From positions 186,001 through 250,000 of the forward strand of contig NZ_FQYN01000005.1 of NCBI RefSeq assembly GCF_900141805.1: 64,000 nucleotides of DNA. The letters run 5' to 3'. Origin of the DNA: Hymenobacter daecheongensis DSM 21074. GTDB taxonomy: Bacteria; Bacteroidota; Bacteroidia; Cytophagales; Hymenobacteraceae. A program made the position numbers and the translations under genes. The notes under the pieces were generated by a model. It saw only the letters and a list, made by a program, of their open reading frames with translations. It made no database searches and was not told the origin of the DNA. Of this stretch, positions 18,105-27,405 are shown piece after piece (position 1 is the stretch's first letter; each line of letters begins with the position of its first letter).

Positions 18105-18446
18105 TCAGCCTCCGGCTTTTTTGGCTTTGTATTTCTGCTCCAGCAGCACGGCCAGGGCTTTGTCGCGAAAGTCGCCCTGAATCAGGATTTCGCCGTCTTT
18201 GGCGTTGCCGCCCACGCCGCACTTGGTTTTGAGCAGCTTGCCCAGCGCCTGCAAATCCTCGTCCTTGCCCACGAAGCCGGTGATGAGCGTGACCTGCTTG
18301 CCCCCGCGCGACTTCTTATCGAGCTGCACGCGCAGGTTCTGCTGCTGGGGCGGCAGCGTGGCCGCTTCCTCGTCGGCGGCGTGCTGGTACTCAAAGTCGG
18401 AACTGGTCGAATACACGATGCCTTCGCGGCTGCGGCGGTTTTTCAT
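18105..18446 (-). CDS. SUI1/eIF1-family translation factor (YciH-like)
   Basis: A 113-residue protein. After an N-terminal tail (MKNRRSREGIVYSTSSDFEY) comes the SUI1 fold, with VQLDKKSRGGKQVTLITGF (about 44-62) and KCGVGGNAKDGEILIQGDF, both hallmark segments. Bacterial members bind the ribosome and affect start-codon fidelity; the role outside E. coli YciH is not settled. The ATG at 18446 is right against the family A repeat that separates it from the lipid kinase gene. Confidence 0.93.
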   Translation of the reverse strand: MKNRRSREGIVYSTSSDFEYQHAADEEAATLPPQQQNLRVQLDKKSRGGKQVTLITGFVGKDEDLQALGKLLKTKCGVGGNAKDGEILIQGDFRDKALAVLLEQKYKAKKAGG

Positions 18447-18557
18447 GGCGAAATAGTGAGATAGTGAAATGATGAGTTTACGTTCCGGCAGTTTCAGCGG
18501 CGCAATTTGCGCCAATAGAACGTCAAACTCACCATTTCACTATCTCACTATTTCGCC
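18447..18557. repeat. Family A palindromic repeat, copy 1
   Basis: Long inverted arms rich in TAGTGAGA units flank a loop with the 9-base-spaced units GCGCAATTT and GCGCCAATA (18500-18517). It runs from the ATG of the SUI1-family gene to the end of the lipid kinase gene, whose last codons (GCG AAA TAG) are repeat sequence. Confidence 0.88.
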
Positions 18558-19417
18558 ACTTCCAGCGCTAGCGGCGTCAGGGCCACTTCAAATTCCTGCG
18601 CGTCGCCGGCGTAGTCGCCATCTATGTGGAAGCCCAGGGGCGCGGCGGCCTGCACCCGGATGTGGCGGCTGGTATGAAACACGGCCGCCCCGGACGCGGG
18701 CAGATTGCCCAGCGCCAGCCCCAGGCTCACCCGCACCGCCCGCACGATGGGCAGCGAGTCGATCAGGCACAGGTCCAGCAGGCCGTCGCGAATGTCGGCA
18801 AGGGGCGCGATGTAGGCGTTGTTGCCGTACTGGGCGGCATTGGCGAAGGCCAGCACGTAGCAGTCGGTGTGCAGGGTCTGGCCGTTCAGCGTCACGGCAA
18901 CGGCGGTGGGCTGGTAGTGGCGGTATTCGCGCAGCGCCACCTTCACGTAGGTGCTCAGCCCGCGGGTGCCAGCTTGCGCAAACATCTTGCTGACGTGGGC
19001 ATCAAACCCCAGTCCGGCGGTGCAGAAAAACGCCCGGCCGTTGATGTGGCCCACATCAATGCGCTGAAACTCGGGGCGGCACATGCGGCGCACGGCGGCG
19101 GGCAGCGCCAGCGGAATGCGCAGGTGGCGGGCCAGCCCGTTGCCGGAGCCGCGCGGCACGATGCCCAGTGCCGCCGCCGTGCCCAGCAGCCCGCGCCCTA
19201 CTTCATTCACCGTCCCATCGCCGCCCACGGCCACCACCGTGCGAAAGCCCTCGGCGGCCGCCTGCCGGGCCAGCGTTTCGGCGTGGCCGGCGTATTCCGT
19301 GAGCCGGATTTCGTAGTCAGCCACGGACTTGTCGATGTGCTGCGCGATGAGCGCGGGCACATCCTGCCGCCGGTCGGTGCCCGATTTGGGGTTGATGAGG
19401 AAGCAGATCCGGGGCAT
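18548..19417 (-). CDS. Diacylglycerol/lipid kinase family protein (DagK/YegS/LCB5)
   Basis: A 289-residue protein. The N-terminal ATP-binding domain has INPKSGT and VAVGGDGTVNEVGRGLLG (about 57-74), the GGDGT motif of DAGK-type kinases, and IVPRGSGNGLARHL (about 83-96). The C-terminal beta-rich substrate domain has FFCTAGLGFDAHVSK. The family phosphorylates diacylglycerol, phosphatidylglycerol or sphingoid bases. Sphingolipids are common in Bacteroidota, so sphingosine kinase activity is possible (inference). The ATG at 19417 is directly before the conserved N-terminal strand. The stop codon is within the family A repeat. Confidence 0.92.
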   Translation of the reverse strand: MPRICFLINPKSGTDRRQDVPALIAQHIDKSVADYEIRLTEYAGHAETLARQAAAEGFRTVVAVGGDGTVNEVGRGLLGTAAALGIVPRGSGNGLARHLRIPLALPAAVRRMCRPEFQRIDVGHINGRAFFCTAGLGFDAHVSKMFAQAGTRGLSTYVKVALREYRHYQPTAVAVTLNGQTLHTDCYVLAFANAAQYGNNAYIAPLADIRDGLLDLCLIDSLPIVRAVRVSLGLALGNLPASGAAVFHTSRHIRVQAAAPLGFHIDGDYAGDAQEFEVALTPLALEVAK

Positions 19418-19467
19418 GAAGTGAGGTGTTGAAGGCTGAGTTTTGAATGTTGAATGTTTCGCTGTTA

Positions 19468-19582
19468 AAATGTCTGTCATCCTGAGCTTGCGAAGGACCT
19501 TATGGGATGAGAACGAGTCGTTGTTGCGCTGGTCGTTTAACTGGCATAAGGTCCTTCGCTCTGCTCAGGATGACAGACGTTT
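19468..19582. repeat. Family B palindromic repeat, copy 1
   Basis: Inverted arms with TGTCATCCTGAGC and AAGGACCTTAT segments and complements. The loop holds an ACGAGTCGTT-like sequence shared with copy 2. It lies between the lipid kinase start and the gap terminator. Confidence 0.85.
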
Positions 19583-19650
19583 TAAATTGCTAAACGGCTT
19601 CAACAGCGCAGAAAACAAGCGCCTACCGCAGAGCTTTACGGCCAAAACCC

Positions 19651-19682
19651 AAAAAAGCCTGCCCGAACCGGGCAGGCTTTCT
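19651..19682 (-). terminator. Rho-independent terminator of gap
   Basis: Stem AAGCCTGCCCG/CGGGCAGGCTT with a 2-4-base loop, followed on the minus strand by six T residues, 24 bases beyond the gap stop. Confidence 0.9.
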
Positions 19683-19705
19683 CATACTTTAGGTTACCGG
19701 AGCAA

Positions 19706-20965
<1,260 letters not shown>

Positions 20966-21076
20966 TCAGCAGCTATTAGCCCTGCCGACCCCAGTACCCA
21001 CTTCTGGTCCGGCAAAACTTTTTCCTTGAAAGTCAGCCCATTTGCTCGCTAAGGCACTTTTTTTTGGAACCAGGTA

Positions 21077-21106
21077 TTGCGGCGGCGCTTGCGGCTATTA
21101 CCTTTG
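21077..21106 (+). promoter_or_regulatory. Promoter of tRNA-Glu copy 1
   Basis: A TTG (-33) at 21077-21079 and TACCTTTG (-7) at 21099-21106, separated by 19 bases, the Bacteroidota arrangement. The same spacing recurs in copy 2. The tRNA starts 31 bases after the -7 box. Confidence 0.75.
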
Positions 21107-21136
21107 CATCATCAAAACGAGTCAGGCACAGTATCT

Positions 21137-21208
21137 GGTCCGTTCGTCTAGGGGTTAGGACAGTAGATTTTCATTCTACCAACAGGGGTTCGATTCCCCT
21201 ACGGACTA
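21137..21208 (+). tRNA. tRNA-Glu (anticodon TTC), copy 1
   Basis: A 72-base cloverleaf. Acceptor GGTCCGT pairs with ACGGACT (closing G-T wobble). The D arm contains CTAGGGGTTAGG. Anticodon stem GTAGA/TCTAC encloses loop TTTTCAT, giving anticodon TTC. The T arm is AGGGG-TTCGATT-CCCCT. CCA is not encoded, as usual in this phylum. A terminator follows. Confidence 0.97.
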
Positions 21209-21224
21209 CTACCTTCTCGTTTTG

Positions 21225-21258
21225 AAATGGCCTTCACTGCCCGGTGAAGGCCATTTTT
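21225..21258 (+). terminator. Terminator after tRNA-Glu copy 1
   Basis: Stem AATGGCCTTCAC/GTGAAGGCCATT with loop TGCCCG followed by a T-rich tract, 17 bases after the tRNA. Confidence 0.85.
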
Positions 21259-21348
21259 ATTTTAGGAGCCGCCGGCTGGCATCTGCCCCGTGCTCTGGCT
21301 TTTGCTGGCTGCCAGCTTGAAAATATGCGCAGAAGTTTGCCGCAGGTA

Positions 21349-21378
21349 TTGCACCGAACCGTTGCGGTGTTACCTTTG
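21349..21378 (+). promoter_or_regulatory. Promoter of tRNA-Glu copy 2
   Basis: TTG at 21349-21351 and TACCTTTG at 21371-21378, again 19 bases apart. The -7 box and the leader (CATCATCAAAACGAGTCAGG) are copied from copy 1; sequence further upstream differs. Confidence 0.75.
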
Positions 21379-21408
21379 CATCATCAAAACGAGTCAGGCA
21401 CGTTATCT

Positions 21409-21480
21409 GGTCCGTTCGTCTAGGGGTTAGGACAGTAGATTTTCATTCTACCAACAGGGGTTCGATTCCCCTACGGACTA
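21409..21480 (+). tRNA. tRNA-Glu (anticodon TTC), copy 2
   Basis: Base-for-base identical to the 72-base tRNA at 21137-21208, exactly 272 bases away, with the same leader and trailer (CTACCTTCTCGTTTTGA). The two units differ in their terminators. Confidence 0.97.
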
Positions 21481-21503
21481 CTACCTTCTCGTTTTGAGGA
21501 ATT

Positions 21504-21538
21504 AAAAACCCGCATCAGCGCTTCTGATGCGGGTTTTT
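21504..21538 (+). terminator. Terminator after tRNA-Glu copy 2
   Basis: Stem AAAAACCCGCATCAG/CTGATGCGGGTTTTT with loop CGCTT, 23 bases after the tRNA. Confidence 0.88.
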
Positions 21539-21585
21539 GCTTTTTCCGGCAGCCGCCCCTTTGCCCGCCTCAGCGCCTTTCGCCC

Positions 21586-22941
21586 ATGCACACCCTTTCC
21601 CAACTCCGCGCCGGGCAGCTGGCCGGCGCCCGCGAACTGCACCTGGCCGAAGGCCTGACGGAGTTTCCCCGCGAGCTATTCGACTTGGCTGATACGCTGG
21701 AAATCCTGAACCTGTCGGGCAACCGGCTGGCGGCGCTGCCCGACGACCTGGGGCGGCTGCGCAAGCTGCGCATTCTGTTCTGCTCCGATAACCTGTTTAC
21801 GAGCGTGCCGGCGGTGCTGGGCCAGTGCCCAGCGCTGAGCATGGTGGGCTTCAAGGCCAACCAGATCCGGACGCTGCCCGCCGCGGCCCTGCCGCCAACC
21901 CTGCGCTGGCTGATTCTGACCGATAACCAATTGGAAGCCGTGCCGGCCGAAATCGGGAGCTGCGGGCAGCTGCAGAAGCTGATGCTGGCCGGCAACCACT
22001 TGCGGGAGCTGCCCGCGACGCTGGCTACTTGCACGCACCTGGAGCTGCTGCGCCTTTCGGCCAACCGCCTGGAAGCCCTCCCCGACTGGCTGCTCACGAT
22101 GCCGCGCCTGGCCTGGCTGGCCTACGCCGGCAACCCGTTCTGCGACCGGCTGGAAGCCGCCGCCGTGGCCCGCCACCCCATCAATACGATTAATTGGCCT
22201 GAGCTGGCGCTGGAAGAAAAGCTGGGTGAAGGCGCGTCGGGTGTGATCTATCGGGCGCGGTGGCAGCCGCAAGCGGCGCCGGTTGCAGAAGTGGCCGTGA
22301 AGCTCTTTAAGGGCAGCGTGACTAGCGACGGCCTGCCGCACAGCGAAATGGCGGCCTGCATCAGCGCCGGCCCGCACCCGAACCTGGTGGGCGTGACGGG
22401 CAAAATCGGGAGGCACCCGGCGGGTACCGAAGGGTTGGTGCTGGCACTCATCGATCCGGCATTCGGCAACCTGGCCGGGCCGCCCAGCTTCGCCACCTGC
22501 ACCCGCGACGTGTATGCGCCGGATACCACTTTCGGGTTCGATGCGGCCTTGCGCCTGGCGTTGGGCATTGCCGCGGCGGCGGCGCACCTGCACGCCCGCG
22601 GCATTCTGCACGGCGATTTATACGCCCACAATATTCTGAATACGCCCGCTGGCGAGTGCCTGCTGAGCGACTTCGGGGCCGCCGGCTTCTTCGATACTGC
22701 CGACCAGGAAGCGGCGCAGGCGCTGCAGCGGCTGGAGGTGCGGGCCTTTGGGTGCCTGCTCGAAGAGCTGCTGGAGCGTAGCATAGTGCCCCCGGCTTTG
22801 GCTTCCTCGGCGCAGGTGCTGCATACGCTGCAGCAGCGCTGCACGCAGGCCGCGGTGGCCGAGCGGCCGCTGTTTGCCGAGATTCAGCAGACGCTGCAAG
22901 GGGTATATCAGGCGGCGGAGCCCCTTGGGGTGGGGCTGTAG
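21586..22941 (+). CDS. Leucine-rich-repeat protein with C-terminal Ser/Thr/Tyr-like protein kinase domain
   Basis: A 451-residue fusion. Residues about 15-190 hold seven or so leucine-rich repeats of the ROCO/Ras-suppressor type (LEILNLSGNRLAALPDDLGR). A protein kinase domain follows (about 205-440). Its motifs are: glycine loop LGEGASGVIYRA, VAVKLFK with the ATP Lys, catalytic loop HGDLYAHNIL (HGD in place of HRD, catalytic Asp kept), and DFGAAG for Mg2+. All catalytic residues look present. The APE and later motifs are weak and the C-lobe is short, as in other bacterial LRR kinases. No signal peptide, so cytoplasmic. Targets are unknown; the LRR part probably selects them. The gene follows the tRNA terminator and is alone. 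Confidence 0.9.
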   Translation: MHTLSQLRAGQLAGARELHLAEGLTEFPRELFDLADTLEILNLSGNRLAALPDDLGRLRKLRILFCSDNLFTSVPAVLGQCPALSMVGFKANQIRTLPAAALPPTLRWLILTDNQLEAVPAEIGSCGQLQKLMLAGNHLRELPATLATCTHLELLRLSANRLEALPDWLLTMPRLAWLAYAGNPFCDRLEAAAVARHPINTINWPELALEEKLGEGASGVIYRARWQPQAAPVAEVAVKLFKGSVTSDGLPHSEMAACISAGPHPNLVGVTGKIGRHPAGTEGLVLALIDPAFGNLAGPPSFATCTRDVYAPDTTFGFDAALRLALGIAAAAAHLHARGILHGDLYAHNILNTPAGECLLSDFGAAGFFDTADQEAAQALQRLEVRAFGCLLEELLERSIVPPALASSAQVLHTLQQRCTQAAVAERPLFAEIQQTLQGVYQAAEPLGVGL

Positions 22942-23037
22942 CAGGGCGGCTCCGGGGGGCGTTTTTGACGGGTTATATAGTTGGTGGTCCTTTGTGCCTG
23001 TCCTATTCCTACTTTGGAACAGTTTAAGAGTCAAAAC

Positions 23038-23140
23038 CGCCTGTCATCCTGAGCTTGCGAAGGACCTTATGCCAGTGGAACGAGTCGGTGGTATAACCTC
23101 AAACGTGATAAGGTTCTTCGCAAGCTCAGGATGACAGGCG
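23038..23140. repeat. Family B palindromic repeat, copy 2
   Basis: Inverted arms start CGCCTGTCATCCTGAGCTTG and end in its complement, with GCGAAGGACCTTAT inside. It ends just before the HipA-like gene, so it lies in that gene's leader or promoter region. Confidence 0.88.
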
Positions 23141-23170
23141 ATGAAAAAACGAATCACAAAACAGTCCTTT

Positions 23171-23977
23171 ATGTCCTCTATGCCCGTTTCTGCCCTTGAG
23201 CTGCGCACCGTGGAGGTGACGCGCTACGTGACGCCGCTACGCGAGGGTGGCTCTTTGCCGGCCTTGGTGGAGGCTGATGATGGCTTTCTGTACGTGCTCA
23301 AATTTCGCGGGGCGGGCCAGGGCATCAAAGCCCTTATTGCCGAGCTGATTGTGGGCGAGCTGGCCCGCGCGCTGGGGCTGCGGGTGCCCGAGCTGGTATT
23401 CGCCCAGCTCGACGAAGCCTTCGGCCGCACCGAGCCTGACGAGGAAATTCAGGACCTGCTGCGGGCCAGCACGGGCCAGAACCTGGCCCTGCACTACTTA
23501 TCCGGTGCCATTACTTTCGATGCGCTGGTGACCACCGTGGAGCCGCGCCTGGCCTCCCAGATTGTGTGGCTCGACTGCCTGACGCTGAACGTGGACCGCA
23601 CGGCCCGCAACACCAACATGCTGATGTGGCACAAGGAGCTCTGGCTGATTGACCACGGCGCGGCGCTGTACGTGCACCACGCCGGGCCGGGCTGGGAGCT
23701 GCCGCCGCGCCGCGCCTTCGGGCAGGTGAAAGACCATGTGCTGCTGCCCCAGGCCAGTGAGCTGGACGCTGTGGATGCCGAAAGCCGCGCCCGCCTCACG
23801 CCGGAAGTTCTCCGCGCCATCGTGGCCCTGGTGCCCGATGAGTGGCTGGTGGAAGAAGGCTCCGACGCCCCGGCCGCGGAGCAGCGCGCGCGGTACGTGC
23901 AGTTTCTGACCAACCGCCTGGCCGCCGCCGACACCTTTATTCAGGAAGCCAAAGATGCCCGCAATGCACTTATTTGA
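23171..23977 (+). CDS. HipA-like kinase domain protein (HipA_2 type)
   Basis: A 268-residue protein. N-terminal region with YVLKFRGAGQGIKALIAELI (about 45-64), an ATP-Lys-like strand and helix. The putative catalytic loop is LNVDRTARNTNML (about 142-154, Asp and Asn in the HxDxxxxN-like order) and the metal-binding Asp is in LWLIDHGAALY. This is the small HipA-like kinase fold without the HipA N-terminal domain. HipA kinases phosphorylate tRNA synthetases; targets for this subfamily are unknown. It overlaps the next gene (DUF3037) by 14 bases, a pairing seen in many bacteria, so the two should act together. No HipB-like regulator is present. Starts at 23141 or 23180 are also possible. Confidence 0.85.
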   Translation: MSSMPVSALELRTVEVTRYVTPLREGGSLPALVEADDGFLYVLKFRGAGQGIKALIAELIVGELARALGLRVPELVFAQLDEAFGRTEPDEEIQDLLRASTGQNLALHYLSGAITFDALVTTVEPRLASQIVWLDCLTLNVDRTARNTNMLMWHKELWLIDHGAALYVHHAGPGWELPPRRAFGQVKDHVLLPQASELDAVDAESRARLTPEVLRAIVALVPDEWLVEEGSDAPAAEQRARYVQFLTNRLAAADTFIQEAKDARNALI

Positions 23978-24341
23978 GTATGCCGTGCTGCGCGTGGTGC
24001 CCCGCGTGGAGCGCGAAGAATTCCTGAATGTGGGCGTGATTGTGTACTGCGCCGCCCAAGGCTTTCTGGAAACCCGCTGCGCCCTGCCCGAAGCCCGCCT
24101 GCGCACCCTAGCCGGCGACGCGCTAGACCTGCAGGAAGTACAGCAGCGCCTGCAAGCATTTGAGCGCATCTGCCGGGGGCGCAAAGAAGGCGGCACCATC
24201 GGGCAGCTGCCTTTGGCTTCGCGGTTTCGGTGGCTCACGGCCACGCGCAGCACCATCGTGCAGACCTCGGCCGTGCACCCCGGCCGCTGCGAAGATGCCG
24301 GCGCGACGCTGACGCGGCTGTTTGAGCAGCTGGTGCTGTAG
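23964..24341 (+). CDS. DUF3037 family protein
   Basis: A 125-residue protein matching DUF3037: the N-terminal YAVLRVVPRVEREEFLNVGV and the helical middle ending in FERICRGRKEGGTIGQL are typical. Function unknown. The start overlaps the end of the HipA-like gene, implying translational coupling. I choose the ATG at 23964 (MHLFEYAVL); 23955 is also in frame. The constant neighbour is a HipA-like kinase, so it may be its substrate, partner or regulator (inference). Confidence 0.85.
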   Translation: MHLFEYAVLRVVPRVEREEFLNVGVIVYCAAQGFLETRCALPEARLRTLAGDALDLQEVQQRLQAFERICRGRKEGGTIGQLPLASRFRWLTATRSTIVQTSAVHPGRCEDAGATLTRLFEQLVL

Positions 24342-24404
24342 GGAAGCTAAATGGTGCCGGTTTCAGGTTTGTAAAAGCCTACTTACAAATCAGGTCAAAG
24401 CCGC

Positions 24405-24560
24405 AGCGCGGCGGCAGGTTTGTAGTAGTCAGAGCGAAAAAAGAACCAAGCCGCGTAGCGGTGACAGAGTCCTTCGGGCGGTTCCGTCACCGCTACGCGG
24501 CTTGTTCGTTCTGAGGCGTGATTTACTACAAACCTGTCACCGCTACGCGGCTTTATTTCA
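24405..24560. repeat. Family E palindromic repeat, copy 1
   Basis: A nested structure. Outer arms GCAGGTTTGTAGTA (24414) and TACTACAAACCTG (24524-24536) enclose a perfect 18-base inner stem, AAGCCGCGTAGCGGTGAC at 24448-24465 and its complement at 24486-24503. Additional CACCGCTACGCGGCTT copies follow. From 24342 to 24656 there is no gene, only these repeats and degenerate GCTGCGGC-type copies. Confidence 0.85.
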
Positions 24561-24656
24561 CCTGCCGCCCGGCGTGCTACAAATCTGTCGCCGCGCTGCG
24601 GCTGTTCGGTTTGTCCAGGTAATTTATTTCTGAAAAATATACGCCCTAATCGGTGC

Positions 24657-24664
24657 TATCTTTA
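24657..24664 (+). promoter_or_regulatory. Probable -7 promoter element of the T9SS amylase gene (TATCTTTA)
   Basis: One base from TAnnTTTG, 43 bases ahead of the ATG at 24708. Confidence 0.45.
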
Positions 24665-24707
24665 GGCAATAAACTGCGCAACTTATCCGCAGCTGCTCCG
24701 GCTACTT

Positions 24708-27248
24708 ATGAAACACTTCTTCCTTCTGGCCGGCCTGCTGTGCGCCAGCCTGAGCAGCTTTGCGGCCCAGCTCACCTTTCGCGTCGATATGAGCGGGCAA
24801 ACTGTGGCCGCTGCCGGTGTGCACGTGGCAGGCACGTTTCAGGCCGCGGCCGGCTACACCGGCGACTGGAATCCGGCCACCACCCTACTCACCGACCCTG
24901 ACAACGACCGCATCTACGAGTTGACCGTAACGGTGCCCGCCGGCACGTACCTGTACAAATTCGTGAACGGCAGCGCCTGGGCCGGGGCCGAAATAGTGCC
25001 CGCTGCCTGCGGCCTCGACGATGGCGGCGGCAACGTGAACCGGCAGGCCACGGTGGGCACCGCGGGCCTGCGCCTGCCCGCCGTCGGCTTTGGCGGCTGC
25101 CTCACGGAGCTGATTTTTAGAGTGAACATGCGCGGCCAGACCGTGTCGCGCGCTGGGGTGCACGTGATGGGCAACTTCCAGACCCTGGCCGGCTACGCCA
25201 CCAACTGGGACCCCATCAGCATTGCCCTCACCGACACCAACGGCGACGAAATCTACGAGGCGCGGGTGGGCATGCCGGCTACCGGCCGGTTTCAGTACAA
25301 GTTCGTGAATGGCAACACGCTGGCAGCGGCCGAAGTGGTGCCGGCTGCCTGCGGCGTAGTCGACGGCACCGGCAACCTGAACCGGGTGCTCGATGCCACG
25401 GCCACCACGACTGCTACTTTATGCTTCGGCACCTGCACCAACTGCGGGCCCTCGCTCACCACCTACACCACCCACTGGTGGAACGATGCCGTGTTCTACG
25501 AGGTGTTCGTGCGCAGCTTCTACGATACCAACGCCGACGGCCAGGGCGACTTCGCCGGCCTCACGGCCAAGCTCGATTACCTCAACGACGGCAACCCCGC
25601 CACCACCACCGACCTCGGCGTCACGGCCCTGTGGCTGATGCCCATGATGGACTCGCCCAGCTACCACGGCTACGACGTGACCAACTACAAGGCCACTGAG
25701 CCCGATTACGGCACCATGGCCGGGTTTGAAGCCTTCCTGGCCGCCGCCCACGCCCGCGGCATCAAGGTCATTATTGATCTGGTTTTGAACCACTCCTCCA
25801 GCCAGCACCCGTGGTTTCAGCAGGCGGCCGGCAGCACCACCAGCAGCTACCGCGACTGGTACCGGTGGTCGGCCACCAACCCTGGTGCGGGCTGGTATCT
25901 GCGCAATGGCAGCTACTACTACGGCTATTTCTGGAGCGAAATGCCCGACCTGAACTGGCGCAACCCCCAAATGAAGGCCGCCATGTGGGATGCCACGCGC
26001 TTCTGGCTGAAAAAAGGCGTGGACGGCTACCGGCTCGACGCGGTGAAATTTCTGGTGGAAGACGGCGCGGTGATTGAAAACACGCCCGGCACGCTGGACG
26101 TGCTGAAAGAATTCCGCGACTCGGTGCGGGCCGTGAGTCCCAACGCTTTTACCGTGGGTGAAGCCTGGACGAATACGGAGGCGGTGGTGCCCTACGTGCT
26201 AGATGGCGGGCTCGATGCCTGCTTCGAATTCGACTTGGCCACAACAATGATTGGCAGTCTGACCACGGGCAATGCCGCCGGCCTGCGCACCCAGCTGACC
26301 CTTATCGACAGCAATTACCCCCGGCTGCAGTACGCCACTTTCCTTACCAACCACGACCAAAACCGCATTATGAGCCAGCTGGGCGGCAATATGGCCCGCA
26401 TGAAGCAGGCCGCCGCCCTCTACCTGACCATGCCCGGCGTGCCCTTCCTCTACTACGGCGAGGAAGTGGGCATGCTCGGCACCGGGGCCGATGAGGAAAA
26501 GCGCAAGCCCATGCAGTGGACGGCCGGCCCCAACGCCGGCTTCAGCACCGGCACGCCCTGGCGCGCCCCAAACAGCAACTACGCCCAGTTCAACGTGGCC
26601 ACCATGCAGGCTGACCCGGCTTCGCTGCTGAATCACTATAAAAAGCTCATCGGTATGCGCACGGCCCAGCCGGTGCTGCGCAAGGGCTACATGCTGCCCG
26701 TGAGTACGCCGGGAGCCAGTGTACTGAGCTACGCGCGGGTATTTGGGGCGGAAGCGGCGGTGGTCGTGGCTAATCTGGGCAGCGGCAGCGCGGGCGCGCC
26801 GGCCCTCTCGCTGGCCGTGTCGTCGTTGCCGGCCGGCGTATATCAGGCCACGGATCTGTATTCGGGCCAGGTGGCGGGGCAGGTGACGCTCGACGGCCAG
26901 GGCGGCTTTAGCGGCTGGATTCCGGCGCTGGGCGCGCTGGGTGCCAACCAGACCTGGGTACTGCACCTCACGCCTGCTTCACCCACGGCAGTCCGGCCAG
27001 CCAATCAACTGGCGTTCAGCTTCTACCCTAACCCCGCCACTACGCAAGTGCAACTGGAGCTGCCCGAAGCCGGAGCCACGCCGGCGCAGCTCACGGTCTA
27101 CGACCTGACCGGCCGGCTGCTGCACACCCGCACCTTCACCGGCCGCCGCCACACGCTCGATACAAGTGGCTGGGCCAACGGCACCTACTTCCTGCGGATT
27201 CAGGCTGGCAATGCCAGCTCGGTGCAGCGGCTGGTGGTGGCGCATTGA
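24708..27248 (+). CDS. Secreted GH13 alpha-amylase with tandem N-terminal glycan-binding-like domains and T9SS sorting domain
   Basis: An 846-residue protein: signal peptide (1-20), two tandem beta-sandwich domains (about 20-125 and 135-245, each with GVHV, the second with GNFQ, and YKFVNG), a GH13 barrel (about 250-650), a C-terminal beta domain and a T9SS type A sorting domain (from about 765, [16 protein letters not shown]). All GH13 motifs are present: [18 protein letters not shown] (nucleophile Asp), VGEAWT (acid/base Glu) and FLTNHDQNR. The sandwich repeats look like CBM48/CBM20-type starch-binding modules, an inference. It probably degrades extracellular starch at the cell surface or in the medium. 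The downstream neighbour is tal-pgi, convergent. Confidence 0.95.
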   Translation: MKHFFLLAGLLCASLSSFAAQLTFRVDMSGQTVAAAGVHVAGTFQAAAGYTGDWNPATTLLTDPDNDRIYELTVTVPAGTYLYKFVNGSAWAGAEIVPAACGLDDGGGNVNRQATVGTAGLRLPAVGFGGCLTELIFRVNMRGQTVSRAGVHVMGNFQTLAGYATNWDPISIALTDTNGDEIYEARVGMPATGRFQYKFVNGNTLAAAEVVPAACGVVDGTGNLNRVLDATATTTATLCFGTCTNCGPSLTTYTTHWWNDAVFYEVFVRSFYDTNADGQGDFAGLTAKLDYLNDGNPATTTDLGVTALWLMPMMDSPSYHGYDVTNYKATEPDYGTMAGFEAFLAAAHARGIKVIIDLVLNHSSSQHPWFQQAAGSTTSSYRDWYRWSATNPGAGWYLRNGSYYYGYFWSEMPDLNWRNPQMKAAMWDATRFWLKKGVDGYRLDAVKFLVEDGAVIENTPGTLDVLKEFRDSVRAVSPNAFTVGEAWTNTEAVVPYVLDGGLDACFEFDLATTMIGSLTTGNAAGLRTQLTLIDSNYPRLQYATFLTNHDQNRIMSQLGGNMARMKQAAALYLTMPGVPFLYYGEEVGMLGTGADEEKRKPMQWTAGPNAGFSTGTPWRAPNSNYAQFNVATMQADPASLLNHYKKLIGMRTAQPVLRKGYMLPVSTPGASVLSYARVFGAEAAVVVANLGSGSAGAPALSLAVSSLPAGVYQATDLYSGQVAGQVTLDGQGGFSGWIPALGALGANQTWVLHLTPASPTAVRPANQLAFSFYPNPATTQVQLELPEAGATPAQLTVYDLTGRLLHTRTFTGRRHTLDTSGWANGTYFLRIQAGNASSVQRLVVAH

Positions 27249-27268
27249 TGCTTATGAACGGCAAGAAA

Positions 27269-27337
27269 CCAGCACGTCATGCTGGGAGAAGTCGAAGCAT
27301 CTCTACTGCTTCGACTTCTCCCAGCATGACGTGCTGG
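27269..27337. repeat. Family C palindromic repeat, copy 2 (perfect)
   Basis: Perfect 31-base arms at 27269-27299 and 27307-27337 (containing AAGTCGAAGCA) with a 7-base loop TCTCTAC. It lies just after the amylase gene, 21 bases from its stop, and should form a very stable hairpin. Confidence 0.95.
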
Positions 27338-27351
27338 TGCATACCAAAAAT

Positions 27352-27383
27352 GAGAAAGCCGTTGCAGACGCAACGGCTTTCTC
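27352..27383. terminator. Bidirectional terminator between the amylase and tal-pgi genes
   Basis: Stem GAGAAAGCCGTTGC/GCAACGGCTTTCTC, loop AGAC, then a T-rich tract; on the minus strand an A/T-rich end lies 23 bases after the tal-pgi stop. Confidence 0.85.
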
Positions 27384-27405
27384 GTTTTAAAGCAAGGCTG
27401 AACCT

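Noticed and set aside
18105..18515. Longer start for the SUI1-family protein at 18515
   Set aside because: The additional N-terminal residues are translated from the family A repeat; the ATG at 18446 is at the start of family-like sequence.
23171..24341. HipA-like/DUF3037 pair called as a classic HipBA toxin-antitoxin
   Set aside because: No HipB-like helix-turn-helix gene and no HipA N-terminal domain; role left open.
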